Shown: one piece after another, positions 7,004 through 15,034 of the stretch | Numbering within the stretch: the first letter of the stretch is position 1 | Layout: the number at the start of each line of letters is the position of its first letter | NCBI GenBank assembly: GCA_018053845.1 | Contig: JAGPKU010000006.1 | Span: 1-54,110 of the forward strand | Direction: 5' to 3' | Source of the DNA: Syntrophobacterales bacterium | GTDB lineage: Bacteria; Desulfobacterota; Syntrophia; Syntrophales; UBA2192 | Length of the DNA stretch: 54,110 nucleotides | The notes under the pieces: generated by a model | Seen by the model: the letters and a program-made list of their open reading frames with translations, nothing else | Database searches by the model: none | Told to the model about the DNA's origin: nothing | Position numbers and translations under genes: made by a program

Positions 7004-7745
7004 AAAAGGGGACAGGCAACATTTTCAATATTGGAGTTTTTTGGGCCGGCCTCTTGGTCTCATAGTCGATTCCAGACCAAATTCCCGGCCCACTTGATCC
7101 CGCCACGTCGACGACCCGAATGGCGCCTGGCGATTCACACATTCTCGAACCCGCTCAATTTCCGACTCTGTCCACTTCGCGTCTACGTAACGAGTCCAGA
7201 ATTCCGGCAGAGCGATTGGGACCTCTGCAAGGAGCCGCTTGGGGGATTCTCCAATCCTTTCCCGGTGGGATGACCACAGCCAATCTCTCGCCGTGGCCGT
7301 CAAACCGGAACGAACGGGGTTTCCCTCCACGTAGCGCATCAGAACCAGAAGATGCTCGTCCCTCTGCACAGGAAAGCTTTTGAAGCGACCTTGCCAAACG
7401 TGTCCGCTGACCTCGTAATATTTATTGTAGCGGCGAACGTGGCTTGTCATGATCAAGTGCATCCAGGCGGAAAGTGCCGTGCCCTGTTCCGGGGATACGA
7501 CGAAGTGAAAATGGTTGGGCATCAGACAATAGGCATAGAGCTTGACGGAAAAACGTTCTGTCGCGCTTGCCACCAAATCCATGAACACATCGTAATCCGG
7601 ATCCTTATGGAATACCTTCTGTTTGTTATTTCCCCTGTTGATGACGTGATAGACAAAGCCGTCAGATAGTCCTCTCGCGATTCTCGGCACTTTGACTCAC
7701 CTTTCGATTGACGCATCAAGCACAAAATGTTGCCTGTCCCCATTT
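7004..7745. mobile_element. RAYT unit with 18-bp inverted flanks
   Basis: GGGGACAGGCAACATTTT (7008-7025) and its exact inverse AAAATGTTGCCTGTCCCC (7724-7741) bracket one REP-associated tyrosine transposase gene. Flanking A/T bases extend the match (GAAAAGGGGAC on the left, GAGAAAATGGGGAC as read from the right). The transposase stop codon abuts the left repeat. REP-type palindromes with the same GGGGAC core occur at 13470-13491 and 14106-14127. Confidence 0.75.
7025..7690 (-). CDS. REP-associated tyrosine transposase (RAYT, Y1_Tnp)
   Basis: Protein of 221 residues. The start PRIARGLSDGFVYHVINRGN and the metal-binding motif MPNHFHFVV (His60, His62) define the IS200-like/REP-associated transposase family. 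A catalytic tyrosine is expected in RRYNKYY, around residues 92-97. These single-strand nucleases recognise and spread REP palindromes, and are usually single-copy domesticated genes rather than classic insertion sequences. The 18-bp inverted flanks and the REPs in neighbouring genes fit this. It separates the AbiEii pair from the RiPP-like operon. Confidence 0.92.
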   Translation of the reverse strand: MPRIARGLSDGFVYHVINRGNNKQKVFHKDPDYDVFMDLVASATERFSVKLYAYCLMPNHFHFVVSPEQGTALSAWMHLIMTSHVRRYNKYYEVSGHVWQGRFKSFPVQRDEHLLVLMRYVEGNPVRSGLTATARDWLWSSHRERIGESPKRLLAEVPIALPEFWTRYVDAKWTESEIERVRECVNRQAPFGSSTWRDQVGREFGLESTMRPRGRPKKLQY

Positions 7746-7747
7746 TC

Positions 7748-8917
7748 TCAACGGCGGGCCAGGGCCCGGAGGATCGGCTCGCTGTGGCGGCCGGCCATGT
7801 GCAGGGGCCGGAACAGATAATAGAAGGGGGCGAGCACGTCGGGCAGGGCAGAGGGGTTCCACTCGCCCGCGGCCAGTGTCGCCATCAGCCTGCCCGCGAA
7901 AAGAAGCTGGTCCCGCCTGCAGTCCTTGGCCTTCAGGTAGAAGAGATACCGGGCCGGGTCGACGTCCGGGTTCACCGGGGTTTTCGCGATGACCGCGGCG
8001 GCCTGCCTTGCGAGGCAGGACACCATGAGGTCCGCATCGATCCGGTCCGTGATTTCCTGCGGCAGGCGCGAACCCGCCAGTCGCTCCGCCAGGAGAAGCC
8101 CGAGCAGCAGGAGCCGCGTCACACCGCAGCGCCCCGCCAGCTCCAGGGTCCGCTGCAGGTCCGGGGGCGTCGGCGACGCGAGCAGGCCACCCACGTCGCA
8201 CACCCATCCCAGCTTGCACCACATGTGCTTGGCGCCGTGCACGCAGAGTATCAGGAGCGTCTCCTCCGGCGGGAGCGCCGGAAAGTCCAAACCGCCCCAT
8301 GTGCGCTTCTCCAGTCTGGACCAGATGTCGAGCCTCTCGTGGTCGAACCCGAAATAGCCGGGCACGACGGACCATTGAAGTTCGACCTGAACCTTCCCGT
8401 CACGGCGGACGAAAGCCGTTTCGTACTCGGTTCGCCGGTGCGCGGAAAGCCGCGCGCCGTCCAGCTCATGATGCGTCCTGTATCCCAGCGCGTCGAGGGC
8501 CTTCATGGCCCTGGGGAGCTTCTCCTTCGGCACGAGGATGTCGAGATCCTTCGACTGCCGGTGCGCCGGGTCCCCGTAGAGCATCACGGACAGGGCAGGC
8601 CCCTTGAAGGGGTACGCCGGAATGCCGTAGGACTCGAAGGCGCGCAGGACCCGGGCCAGCTCCGTGGCGAGCAGAAGCGACCGGGCCGTGTTGTTCTGAT
8701 GAAGACCGCGGAGGCGGCTCAGGGCGGCAGGCGGGACGGTCCCGTTCAGAGTGGCCCGAAGGACCCCGCAGACTGACGGGATCACGTTGTGCCACTCGCA
8801 GAGGCTTGCGAAGCTGTTCCAGTCCAAGTTTGCCGGCAAGGCAGGCGGTGGAGCAAGCCCGTCCTTTCGGAATGCGCCCCTGACAAGGGTCGACAGAACA
8901 TCATTTTCCCGTCGCAT
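7748..8917 (-). CDS. Nucleotidyltransferase family protein (NTP_transf_5 type)
   Basis: Protein of 389 residues from ATG 8917, overlapping the end of the glycosyltransferase gene by 17 bp. The segment PAYPFKGPALSVMLYGDPAH followed by RQSKDLDILV is the KGxxL...R..D.D pattern of the uncharacterised nucleotidyltransferase family often found in RiPP and exopolysaccharide clusters. It could transfer a nucleotide or prime a sugar; the substrate is unknown. It is the last gene of the long minus-strand run starting at 19744. Its end lies next to the RAYT element. Confidence 0.8.
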   Translation of the reverse strand: MRRENDVLSTLVRGAFRKDGLAPPPALPANLDWNSFASLCEWHNVIPSVCGVLRATLNGTVPPAALSRLRGLHQNNTARSLLLATELARVLRAFESYGIPAYPFKGPALSVMLYGDPAHRQSKDLDILVPKEKLPRAMKALDALGYRTHHELDGARLSAHRRTEYETAFVRRDGKVQVELQWSVVPGYFGFDHERLDIWSRLEKRTWGGLDFPALPPEETLLILCVHGAKHMWCKLGWVCDVGGLLASPTPPDLQRTLELAGRCGVTRLLLLGLLLAERLAGSRLPQEITDRIDADLMVSCLARQAAAVIAKTPVNPDVDPARYLFYLKAKDCRRDQLLFAGRLMATLAAGEWNPSALPDVLAPFYYLFRPLHMAGRHSEPILRALARR

Positions 8918-9926
8918 GGAGACACACCTCGTGTGTCGGCTCCTGCACGGTGGCGGCACTCATGCCTGCCCCGAGCCTGCCGTTCAGAAGAGGCCCGATC
9001 TTTCGGGCGTAGAGCCGCGGGATGACATGCGCCGGGTGCATGGCGGCCGCGGCAAGCAGGGTCAGAATCATCCTGAACGGGCGCTGCTCGGCGTAGTGCA
9101 GGGCCGCGTTCTGGTAGAGCCGCTCGCCCGTCTCCCGGCGGACGATGCGGGCCCGTTCACCGACGGGGCGGCGCTTTTCGCTCTCGATAAAGTTGTCGAC
9201 GGACGGCTCCGTCAGGCCCTTCACCCGCGCCTCGCCGCATGCGATCGCCCACCGGTGCAGAAATCGCTGCCTTGCATTTTGCGTCATCGTGAGAGACGCC
9301 CCGTGCAGCCGGTAGAGAAGCAGGGGTTCGGGAACCTTGAGCATGAGGTGCCCTCTCTCGGCCATCCGGATCCACAGGTCCACATCCTCGGCCGGCGCAA
9401 AGGCCTCCCGGTAGCCCCCGACGGCCAGGACGGTCTCGCGGTGCATCAGGGTGGAGGAATTCACGAAGTAGACAGGACGGTTTCCCCGGACAAGCCGGTC
9501 ATACTCGGCGGGCGTGAACGGGCCTTCCGTTCCCACGAGACCCAGGGGCTTCCCTGCATGGTTGATGAAGCAGGCGAGCGTGCCGACGATCTTCGCGACG
9601 GGGTATCGTGCAAGGAAGGCGATCTGGCGCTCAAGCTTCTCTGGCAGGAAAACGTCGTCGGCGTCGAGACGCGCCACCCACGCGGCGTGTGCTTCTTCGA
9701 GGCCCCGGTTCGCCGCGGCGGCAACGCCCCGGTTCTCCTGGCACAGGCAGCGGACGCGGGGGTCTATCGCTGCATAGTGACGGAGGATCGAGGCCGTCGC
9801 ATCCGTGGAGCCGTCGTCGACGATCAGCAGCTCCAGGTCCCGGTGCGTCTGGGACAGAACGCTTTCGATCGCCTGCGCGAGGTATCGCTCCCCGTTATGG
9901 ACGGGTATGACGACGGAGACTTTCAT
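8901..9926 (-). CDS. Family 2 glycosyltransferase
   Basis: GT-A fold enzyme of 341 residues. VSVVIPVHNGERYLAQAIES, the nucleotide-binding VDDGSTD and the metal motif ARLDADDV are all in place, as is the acceptor-side EDVDLWIRM. It transfers a sugar from a nucleotide-sugar to an unknown acceptor. It overlaps the ABC exporter gene by 32 bp and the nucleotidyltransferase by 17 bp, so the three are probably translated together. In this operon it may glycosylate the modified peptide or a carrier lipid; that is inference. Confidence 0.88.
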   Translation of the reverse strand: MKVSVVIPVHNGERYLAQAIESVLSQTHRDLELLIVDDGSTDATASILRHYAAIDPRVRCLCQENRGVAAAANRGLEEAHAAWVARLDADDVFLPEKLERQIAFLARYPVAKIVGTLACFINHAGKPLGLVGTEGPFTPAEYDRLVRGNRPVYFVNSSTLMHRETVLAVGGYREAFAPAEDVDLWIRMAERGHLMLKVPEPLLLYRLHGASLTMTQNARQRFLHRWAIACGEARVKGLTEPSVDNFIESEKRRPVGERARIVRRETGERLYQNAALHYAEQRPFRMILTLLAAAAMHPAHVIPRLYARKIGPLLNGRLGAGMSAATVQEPTHEVCLHATGK

Positions 9927-11760
9927 AGGGGATGACCTTGCCTTTTCTCCCGTCGGGGATCAACTGGCACTCGGCGAGTTTCCGGTAGGTGTCGCTCGTT
10001 TTCAGGAGCTCGGCGTGCGTGCCCTCGGCGACCAGGCGGTTTTCGTCCAGCAGCAGGATCCGGTCGCAGCCGACAACCGTCGAGAGCCGGTGGGCGACGA
10101 CGAAGAGCGTTTTGCCGCGGGTCTCGCGGGGCAGCGCCTCGAGAAGCGACTTCTCGGTCAGGCCGTCGAGGGCCGCCGTGGGCTCGTCGAGGACGAGGAT
10201 GTCGGGGTCCTTCACCAGGGCCCGGGCGATGGCGAGCCGCTGCTTCTGCCCCTCGGAGAGGTTCACCCCCTTTTCGCCGACCTCGCTTTCATAGCCGCCG
10301 GGCAGGCCCAGGATGAAGTCGTGGATGCCCGCAACCCGGGCCGCTCGGGTGATCTCCTCGTCCGTCGCCCCGGGGTTTCCGTAACGGAGGTTCTCCCCGA
10401 TCGTCCCGGACATCAGGATCGGGCTCTGCGAGACATAGCCGATCCGCTGCCTCAGCGACTGAACGTTGTAATTCCCGGCGGGCCTGCCGTCGTAGAGGAC
10501 CTCGCCCGCCGTCGGGCTGTAGAACCGGAGCAGGAGGCTCAAAAGCGTCGTCTTGCCCGCGCCGCTGGGGCCGACAACGGCAACGTGCTCGCCCGGTCGC
10601 ACATGGAAGGAAACATCCCGGAGGACGGGGTTTACAGGGTCGTAGGCGAAAGAGACGTTCCGGAACTCGACCTCCCCCCTGAGCGACCCGACCACGGCTC
10701 CATCGCCGGCTTTTCCTTCCGGTTCCACGTCGAGGAGGGCCGTGAGGCGTTCGAGAGATGCGCGGATATTCTGCATCTGCAGCCCCGTCGAGGCGAGCGA
10801 CTGCGCCGGGCCGAAGACGCGGCCCAGGTAAGCCTGGAAGGCGAAGAGAGACCCCAGGCTCCAGTGGCCCGTGATCACCCAGTACGCGCCGATCGCGAAG
10901 ACGCAGAAGTTCACGAGGCTCGGCGTCGACGAGAGGGCAAGCCCCGTCACGGAGCCCACCACGGAGCGCTCCGCCGACAGGCGGAAGACCTCCCGGAGGC
11001 CGGCCAGGATCTTCCCGACGGCCCTCTCCTCGGCCGCAAAGGCCTTGACGAGAGGAACGGAGTGGAGCGTCTCCTGGAAGCCGCTCATGTAGCGGGCGTT
11101 CTCCTCGCTGCCCGCGTGGTTCAGGGCGTGCATCCGGTCGGAGAAGCGCCGCAGGGCGAGCAGGTACACGGGCACGGCGGCGAGGGCCGCCAGCGCGAGT
11201 CTCCACTCCAGCCAGAACAGGAGGCAAAGCCCTCCGATGAAATACAGGACGTTCGTCAGAATGCCCACGAGGCTCCCCGAGAGAAACCACGTCACCCCGC
11301 CGATGTCGCCCGTCATGCGGGCCATCAGGTAGCCCGCCTGGTTTTTGTCGAAAAAGGATTTCGGGAGCCGGAAGGAATGCTCCAGAACCTGCTTCTGGAT
11401 GTCGAGGGTCACTTCCTGGCTGTAGCGCAGGAAGAACCAGTTCTGGAACAGGCCCAGGGCCCGCGTGAAGACGGCGATGGCCGCCATCAGCAGCAGCACC
11501 CAGGGAAGAAGCGACAGCTGTTTCCCTAGGATCACGTCGTCGATGACAAAGCGGGAAACGAGCGGCATGGGGAAGGCCATGAGGGCGTTGAGCAGGATGA
11601 ACCCCGCGCCCAGTGCTCCTTTCTTCCAGTGCCGCCGGAAGAACGGCCGGTGGCGGCGCAGGTTCTCACCGATTCCGGCGTAGTTCTTCCCACCGGCGAT
11701 CCGGTCCTCCGGCGCCTTGCGCGCAAGCCCGCTTTTGAGACATTCAATCCAGGTTTTCAT
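9895..11760 (-). CDS. ABC exporter, fused membrane and ATPase domains
   Basis: Protein of 621 residues with an N-terminal six-helix ABC exporter domain (about residues 50-330) and a C-terminal ATPase: Walker A VVGPSGAGKTT, signature LSEGQKQR, Walker B ILVLDEPTAALDG, H-loop VAHRLS. It should pump a substrate out of the cytoplasm as a homodimer. There is no N-terminal C39 peptidase domain, so leader removal would need a separate protease; the S26-type peptidase in the same gene run is a candidate. Location makes it the likely exporter of the peptide product. Confidence 0.92.
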   Translation of the reverse strand: MKTWIECLKSGLARKAPEDRIAGGKNYAGIGENLRRHRPFFRRHWKKGALGAGFILLNALMAFPMPLVSRFVIDDVILGKQLSLLPWVLLLMAAIAVFTRALGLFQNWFFLRYSQEVTLDIQKQVLEHSFRLPKSFFDKNQAGYLMARMTGDIGGVTWFLSGSLVGILTNVLYFIGGLCLLFWLEWRLALAALAAVPVYLLALRRFSDRMHALNHAGSEENARYMSGFQETLHSVPLVKAFAAEERAVGKILAGLREVFRLSAERSVVGSVTGLALSSTPSLVNFCVFAIGAYWVITGHWSLGSLFAFQAYLGRVFGPAQSLASTGLQMQNIRASLERLTALLDVEPEGKAGDGAVVGSLRGEVEFRNVSFAYDPVNPVLRDVSFHVRPGEHVAVVGPSGAGKTTLLSLLLRFYSPTAGEVLYDGRPAGNYNVQSLRQRIGYVSQSPILMSGTIGENLRYGNPGATDEEITRAARVAGIHDFILGLPGGYESEVGEKGVNLSEGQKQRLAIARALVKDPDILVLDEPTAALDGLTEKSLLEALPRETRGKTLFVVAHRLSTVVGCDRILLLDENRLVAEGTHAELLKTSDTYRKLAECQLIPDGRKGKVIPYESLRRHTRP

Positions 11761-11857
11761 GCTGATGAAAATGGGGACCGACCATTCTTTCCCCAGAAGA
11801 TGCCAGAATCATGCCCGGTTAGGTTCAATCGGGAAAGGCCCTATCGCTTCGTCCGGA

Positions 11858-12061
11858 TCACCCGGGTCCCGTCGAGACGACGCGGTGGACGACACGCTCC
11901 CCCTGCCCCGGCGACGTGAAGATGATGTCGTCGCCCCGCCGCAGTTCCTCGGCACGGCATGGGGCGAATCGGATCCGGTCCCCCGGCTGAAAGAGGGGCC
12001 GCATGCTGTCGCCCCTCACGAACAGGGACGGTCCTGCATCAGCTGGTGAGCGCATGGTCAT
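11858..12061 (-). pseudogene. Truncated S26 peptidase, duplicate of 13495-14082
   Basis: Sixty-seven codons from ATG 12061, overlapping the methyltransferase end by 23 bp. From RGDSMRPLF to VVHRVVSTGPG it is nearly identical to the full peptidase at 13495-14082, and the DNA matches over about 150 bp (11868-12013 versus 13918-14058). It stops where the full protein continues for about another 130 residues. Ser19 and His59, the expected catalytic pair, are retained, so a reduced function cannot be excluded. Most likely the relic of a duplication. Confidence 0.75.
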
Positions 12062-13310
12062 GGCCCCCTTTCCCCGGTCTTTGCGCCGGGACATCAGCCT
12101 CAGTCCTAAACGACGGGGCGACGCGATTACCGTCTCGGCCAAGCAGTTGCCCGAGGCAGTGCAGAACCGATTCGGCGCTTGGCCCCAACTGGGTCAGGCA
12201 ATCCGCACCCCGCCCCCCTTCTTTAAAGAAAGAAGCAACCGCTTCTGCATGCCGCTCGAGGTCCATGCAAAGAATTTCCACATCCTCCAGGGTGCCGTCG
12301 GTCACGGAAAGATCAACCGGCGCCGTCTCCGGCGCTCCGATCTCTCCCTCCGCCTCCCGGCCCGATGCGCCTTCCTTTTTCGTCACGACAGCCAGTACAT
12401 AGCGGGGATCGGCCTGGTACCGGCAGGAGAGAACTTCGAAGGTCCGGGAAAGCTCCGACGACAGGGACTCCGCGGTGTGGCAGCGGCTGAACAGCCCGTA
12501 TTGCAGCCGCTCCTCGCAGGCATCCCTTTCCCCGAAGCAGAAATCGAGCGAGACCTGACCCCGCAGCCACGCCACCATGGAATCGGGCCACGAGGAGCCC
12601 ATCAGGAACCACCAGCAGGGATAAATCTTCCGCTCGGCAACGACCAGGCCGATCCCGCCCGGCCGCAGGACCCTGGCCAGTTCTCTTTGGAGCGCCACCG
12701 CACGCTTGGCATCCGGGAGCCCTCCATAGACCTCGAGGAGAAAACCGTCGAAAGCGCCCGGCCGAAATCCCAGCTCCATCATGTCCATCCCGGCAAAAAC
12801 GGCAGGGACGCGCAGAAGACCAGCCCAGTCCCGGGCCAGCTTCACGAGTGACAGGTCGGTGTCGACCCCGACGACGCGCAGACCCTCTTTCGCCCAGGCC
12901 AGGCACTCGCGACCTGTCCCGCACCCGATATAGAGGACACGGCCGTCCCGGCCAAGATATTTGCACAAGGCATTCCGGCGGTCCCCAGCACACGGCGATT
13001 CGTCCACGTCGAAGGTGCCGCTCTCAAGCCGCATCTGCAAATCCCGCTGCAGGGTTTTCAGATTCCGTTTCCACTGCTCCCTGCAGGCGTTGACGATCTC
13101 CCCCTGGGAGGATGTCTTCTTCAGAAGCGCGAGGAGCTTTTTCTGGAGAAAATCATCGAAATCCCAGAGCTGCCGGTGGAAGAACCCCTGTCCAGACTGA
13201 CGCGTCGCAAACCGGACGAAGGGCTTCATGGCAGGGCTGGAAATGGAGATCCGCAAGGAGAGATCGAGAATTCTTGACACACGATCTTCGGGATTCTTCG
13301 CGCCCCTCAT
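12039..13310 (-). CDS. Class I SAM-dependent methyltransferase
   Basis: Protein of 423 residues. The SAM-binding motif VLYIGCGTGRECLAW and the acidic end of strand 2, VVGVDTD, lie in the middle third; RVLRPGGIGLVVAE is the usual post-strand-4/5 region. An N-terminal stretch of about 100 residues and a C-terminal tail of about 100 residues flank the domain and are not recognised. It lies inside the peptide cluster, between relics of duplicated genes, so methylation of the peptide or of a sugar is plausible but unproven. Confidence 0.82.
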   Translation of the reverse strand: MRGAKNPEDRVSRILDLSLRISISSPAMKPFVRFATRQSGQGFFHRQLWDFDDFLQKKLLALLKKTSSQGEIVNACREQWKRNLKTLQRDLQMRLESGTFDVDESPCAGDRRNALCKYLGRDGRVLYIGCGTGRECLAWAKEGLRVVGVDTDLSLVKLARDWAGLLRVPAVFAGMDMMELGFRPGAFDGFLLEVYGGLPDAKRAVALQRELARVLRPGGIGLVVAERKIYPCWWFLMGSSWPDSMVAWLRGQVSLDFCFGERDACEERLQYGLFSRCHTAESLSSELSRTFEVLSCRYQADPRYVLAVVTKKEGASGREAEGEIGAPETAPVDLSVTDGTLEDVEILCMDLERHAEAVASFFKEGGRGADCLTQLGPSAESVLHCLGQLLGRDGNRVAPSFRTEADVPAQRPGKGGHDHALTS

Positions 13311-13363
13311 GACATCACCGACGCGCTCCCGGCCGGAAGCCTGCCGCCTGTACCGTGTTCGTC

Positions 13364-13472
13364 CTAACTCCGCTGCCTTCGCGTCTCGGGAAACAGGCCC
13401 TGGAAGTCGGCCTCTTCACAGAACCAGTGGGGAGCCCACACATCGCGGCGCCGGTAGTAGCCTCTAACGAAA
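13364..13472 (-). pseudogene. Relic of a second scmF (C-terminal end only)
   Basis: The minus strand encodes GYYRRRDVWAPHWFCEEADF then GLFPETRRQRS and a stop. This matches the C-terminus of the scmF product at 15460 (NYYRSRNLWAPFWFCEEARS, GLFPETRIRR). Nothing else of a radical SAM enzyme is left. A REP palindrome (13470-13491) sits exactly at the upstream break. Evidence that a second scmF gene once stood here. Confidence 0.8.
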
Positions 13473-13491
13473 AAGGGGACTGTCCCCATTT
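13470..13491. repeat. REP palindrome, copy 1
   Basis: GGGGAC-T-GTCCCC (13475-13487) with A-rich and T-rich edges. Shares the AAAAGGGGAC core with the RAYT flanks and is nearly identical to 14106-14127. It marks the edge of the scmF relic and the 3' end of the peptidase gene. Confidence 0.8.
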
Positions 13492-13494
13492 CTT

Positions 13495-14082
13495 TCATGG
13501 CAGGGCCCGCTCGTCGACGAAGACCCTGAAGGGCCGGCGAATGGTCCACGTGCCGGCGCCCGGGGGGCGCCTGCCGATGATGCGCCGTCCCAGGACGAGT
13601 TGCATTTCCCTTGCCCCGTCACGCTCGAAGGTGATGACCCTCGGGCGAATGGCGGGGGGCAGCAGCGCCCGGAAAAACCCGCAGCGCGCAAGGCCCCGGT
13701 AGCAGGGGTTCAGGGCGTAGGACGCCAGGTGATCCGCCCTCCGGGCGGCGCGGATGCAGGCGGCCATCAGGCGCCCCGCGGGGCCGCCCGCGACGGACAT
13801 CACTTTCCCCCGGCGCTCGACGGCCACGGCGCGGCCGATGAGGTCCGCCTTTCCCAGGACCCAGGCATCGGCGCACGGGTTCGCGTCCCCCCGGGTCCGG
13901 ATCCCCCCGGGCCCCGTCGAGACGACGCGGTGTACGACACGTTCCCCCTGGCCCGGCGACGTGAAGATGATGACGTCGCCCCGCCGCAATTCCTCGGCAC
14001 GACAGGGCGCGAATCGGATCCGGTCCCCGGGCCGGAAAAGAGGACGCATGCTGTCTCCCCGGCAGAAGATCTCACGTTCCAT
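13495..14082 (-). CDS. ER-type S26/S24-like signal peptidase, soluble
   Basis: Protein of 195 residues that begins almost at the active site: RGDSMRPLF (Ser11), a second GD at RRGDVIIF, and VVHRVV (His51). The Ser/His arrangement is that of ER/archaeal-type signal peptidases (SipW-like), which use His rather than Lys as base. No transmembrane anchor precedes Ser11, which is unusual for a signal peptidase and suits a cytoplasmic leader peptidase. The start overlaps the end of scmC by 11 bp. Within the cluster it is the best candidate to cut the precursor leader. A truncated copy exists at 11858. Confidence 0.75.
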   Translation of the reverse strand: MEREIFCRGDSMRPLFRPGDRIRFAPCRAEELRRGDVIIFTSPGQGERVVHRVVSTGPGGIRTRGDANPCADAWVLGKADLIGRAVAVERRGKVMSVAGGPAGRLMAACIRAARRADHLASYALNPCYRGLARCGFFRALLPPAIRPRVITFERDGAREMQLVLGRRIIGRRPPGAGTWTIRRPFRVFVDERALP

Positions 14083-15022
14083 GGGCTGATGCCCCCCGCC
14101 CGCGGAAAAGGGGACTGTCCCCTTTTTCCAATACCTCCTCGATCTTTTCCCAGAAGCGGCCCGTGAGGCTCACCCGGAGCCGGTAAGCCGGCAAGGCCAG
14201 GGAAAAATCGACGGCATTCTCGAAAGCCCTTGTTGCGATATTCATCGGGTCTTCTCTCAGCACGAAAGGTCCCACGGACCAGAAGACCTCCATGGCGGCA
14301 CGCCTGCAGGCAACGGCCGCCTCGCCTCTCCCCGCCGGAGTTGCCTCGTCCGCTTCCGACTGATCCAGGAAGAAGATTGCCTCCAGCGGCACCGATCGCC
14401 GGACGTCCCAGGTGCTTTCACTCCCCGCGCGAAGATCGCTCCAGGTGGGAAGCGCGTGCGCCCGGTAGTACCCGGAATCGTCACGAATCACGAGAGCAAG
14501 ATCATCGGCAAGCGCTCTCCAGGGCGGCGGCAGGCGCCTGCAGCACGTCGATTTGCCGATCCCGCCGCGGCCGGCGAGCAGCACTCCCCGCCCGTTTCTC
14601 TCCACCAACGCAGCATGGGCGGGGAAGCCTCCCATCCGAAGGGCCTCAAGGTAAAGGGGCAGCAGAACGTGGCGCATGCTCTCGAGATCCGTGACTTCGT
14701 CTCGCGCGGGAGGAAGGAGGCACAAGATCTCCTGCCCTGCCCTCGGACGGTCGAGAACGGCGCCGGGAACCCGCCGGAAATCCCATACCACTCCTTCCCA
14801 GGCCGGCCTGTCCGACGCCCCGGGGCCGGGCCTCATCCCGGCTGCGCGCTTCAACGTCACGGTTTCAGCGTACCCGCAGCCTGCACTCGGGGAAAGCCCC
14901 AAGATGACGGAGAACCGCTCGAGCCAGTCCTTCGCTTCCGCCGTCGCCTGCAGCACCCATCCTGCCCTGTCGTCCATGCTCAGTTCGTACATCGCCTTGG
15001 TCTCGTCGAAAAGATCCTTCAT
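14072..15022 (-). CDS. scmC: HPr-kinase-like cassette protein ScmC
   Basis: Protein of 316 residues with a P-loop GRGGIGKSTC at about 151-160, followed by WRALADDLALV and by PTWSD...TWDVRRSVPLEAIFFL. This pattern is that of the ScmC family of the SynChlorMet cassette, related to HPr kinases (assigned from memory of the family). Role unknown; it may phosphorylate or nucleotide-activate the peptide. It follows the Cys-rich peptide gene after 12 bp. The last residues (EKGDSPLFRGRG) are encoded by a REP palindrome at 14106-14127, so the C-terminus has been changed by REP insertion. Confidence 0.8.
   Translation of the reverse strand: MKDLFDETKAMYELSMDDRAGWVLQATAEAKDWLERFSVILGLSPSAGCGYAETVTLKRAAGMRPGPGASDRPAWEGVVWDFRRVPGAVLDRPRAGQEILCLLPPARDEVTDLESMRHVLLPLYLEALRMGGFPAHAALVERNGRGVLLAGRGGIGKSTCCRRLPPPWRALADDLALVIRDDSGYYRAHALPTWSDLRAGSESTWDVRRSVPLEAIFFLDQSEADEATPAGRGEAAVACRRAAMEVFWSVGPFVLREDPMNIATRAFENAVDFSLALPAYRLRVSLTGRFWEKIEEVLEKGDSPLFRGRGASAHGT
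14106..14127. repeat. REP palindrome, copy 2, inside scmC
   Basis: AAAAGGGGAC-T-GTCCCCTTTT is a perfect inverted repeat around a single T. It is read through as EKGDSPLF in scmC. Same core as 13470-13491 and the RAYT flanks. Confidence 0.85.
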
Positions 15023-15034
15023 GGCCGGGACGGA

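Noticed and set aside
7004-7745. RAYT unit as a classic IS200/IS605 insertion sequence
   Set aside because: The protein is the REP-associated type and the flanks are inverted REP-like sequences; there are no TnpB gene and no IS200-type asymmetric ends.
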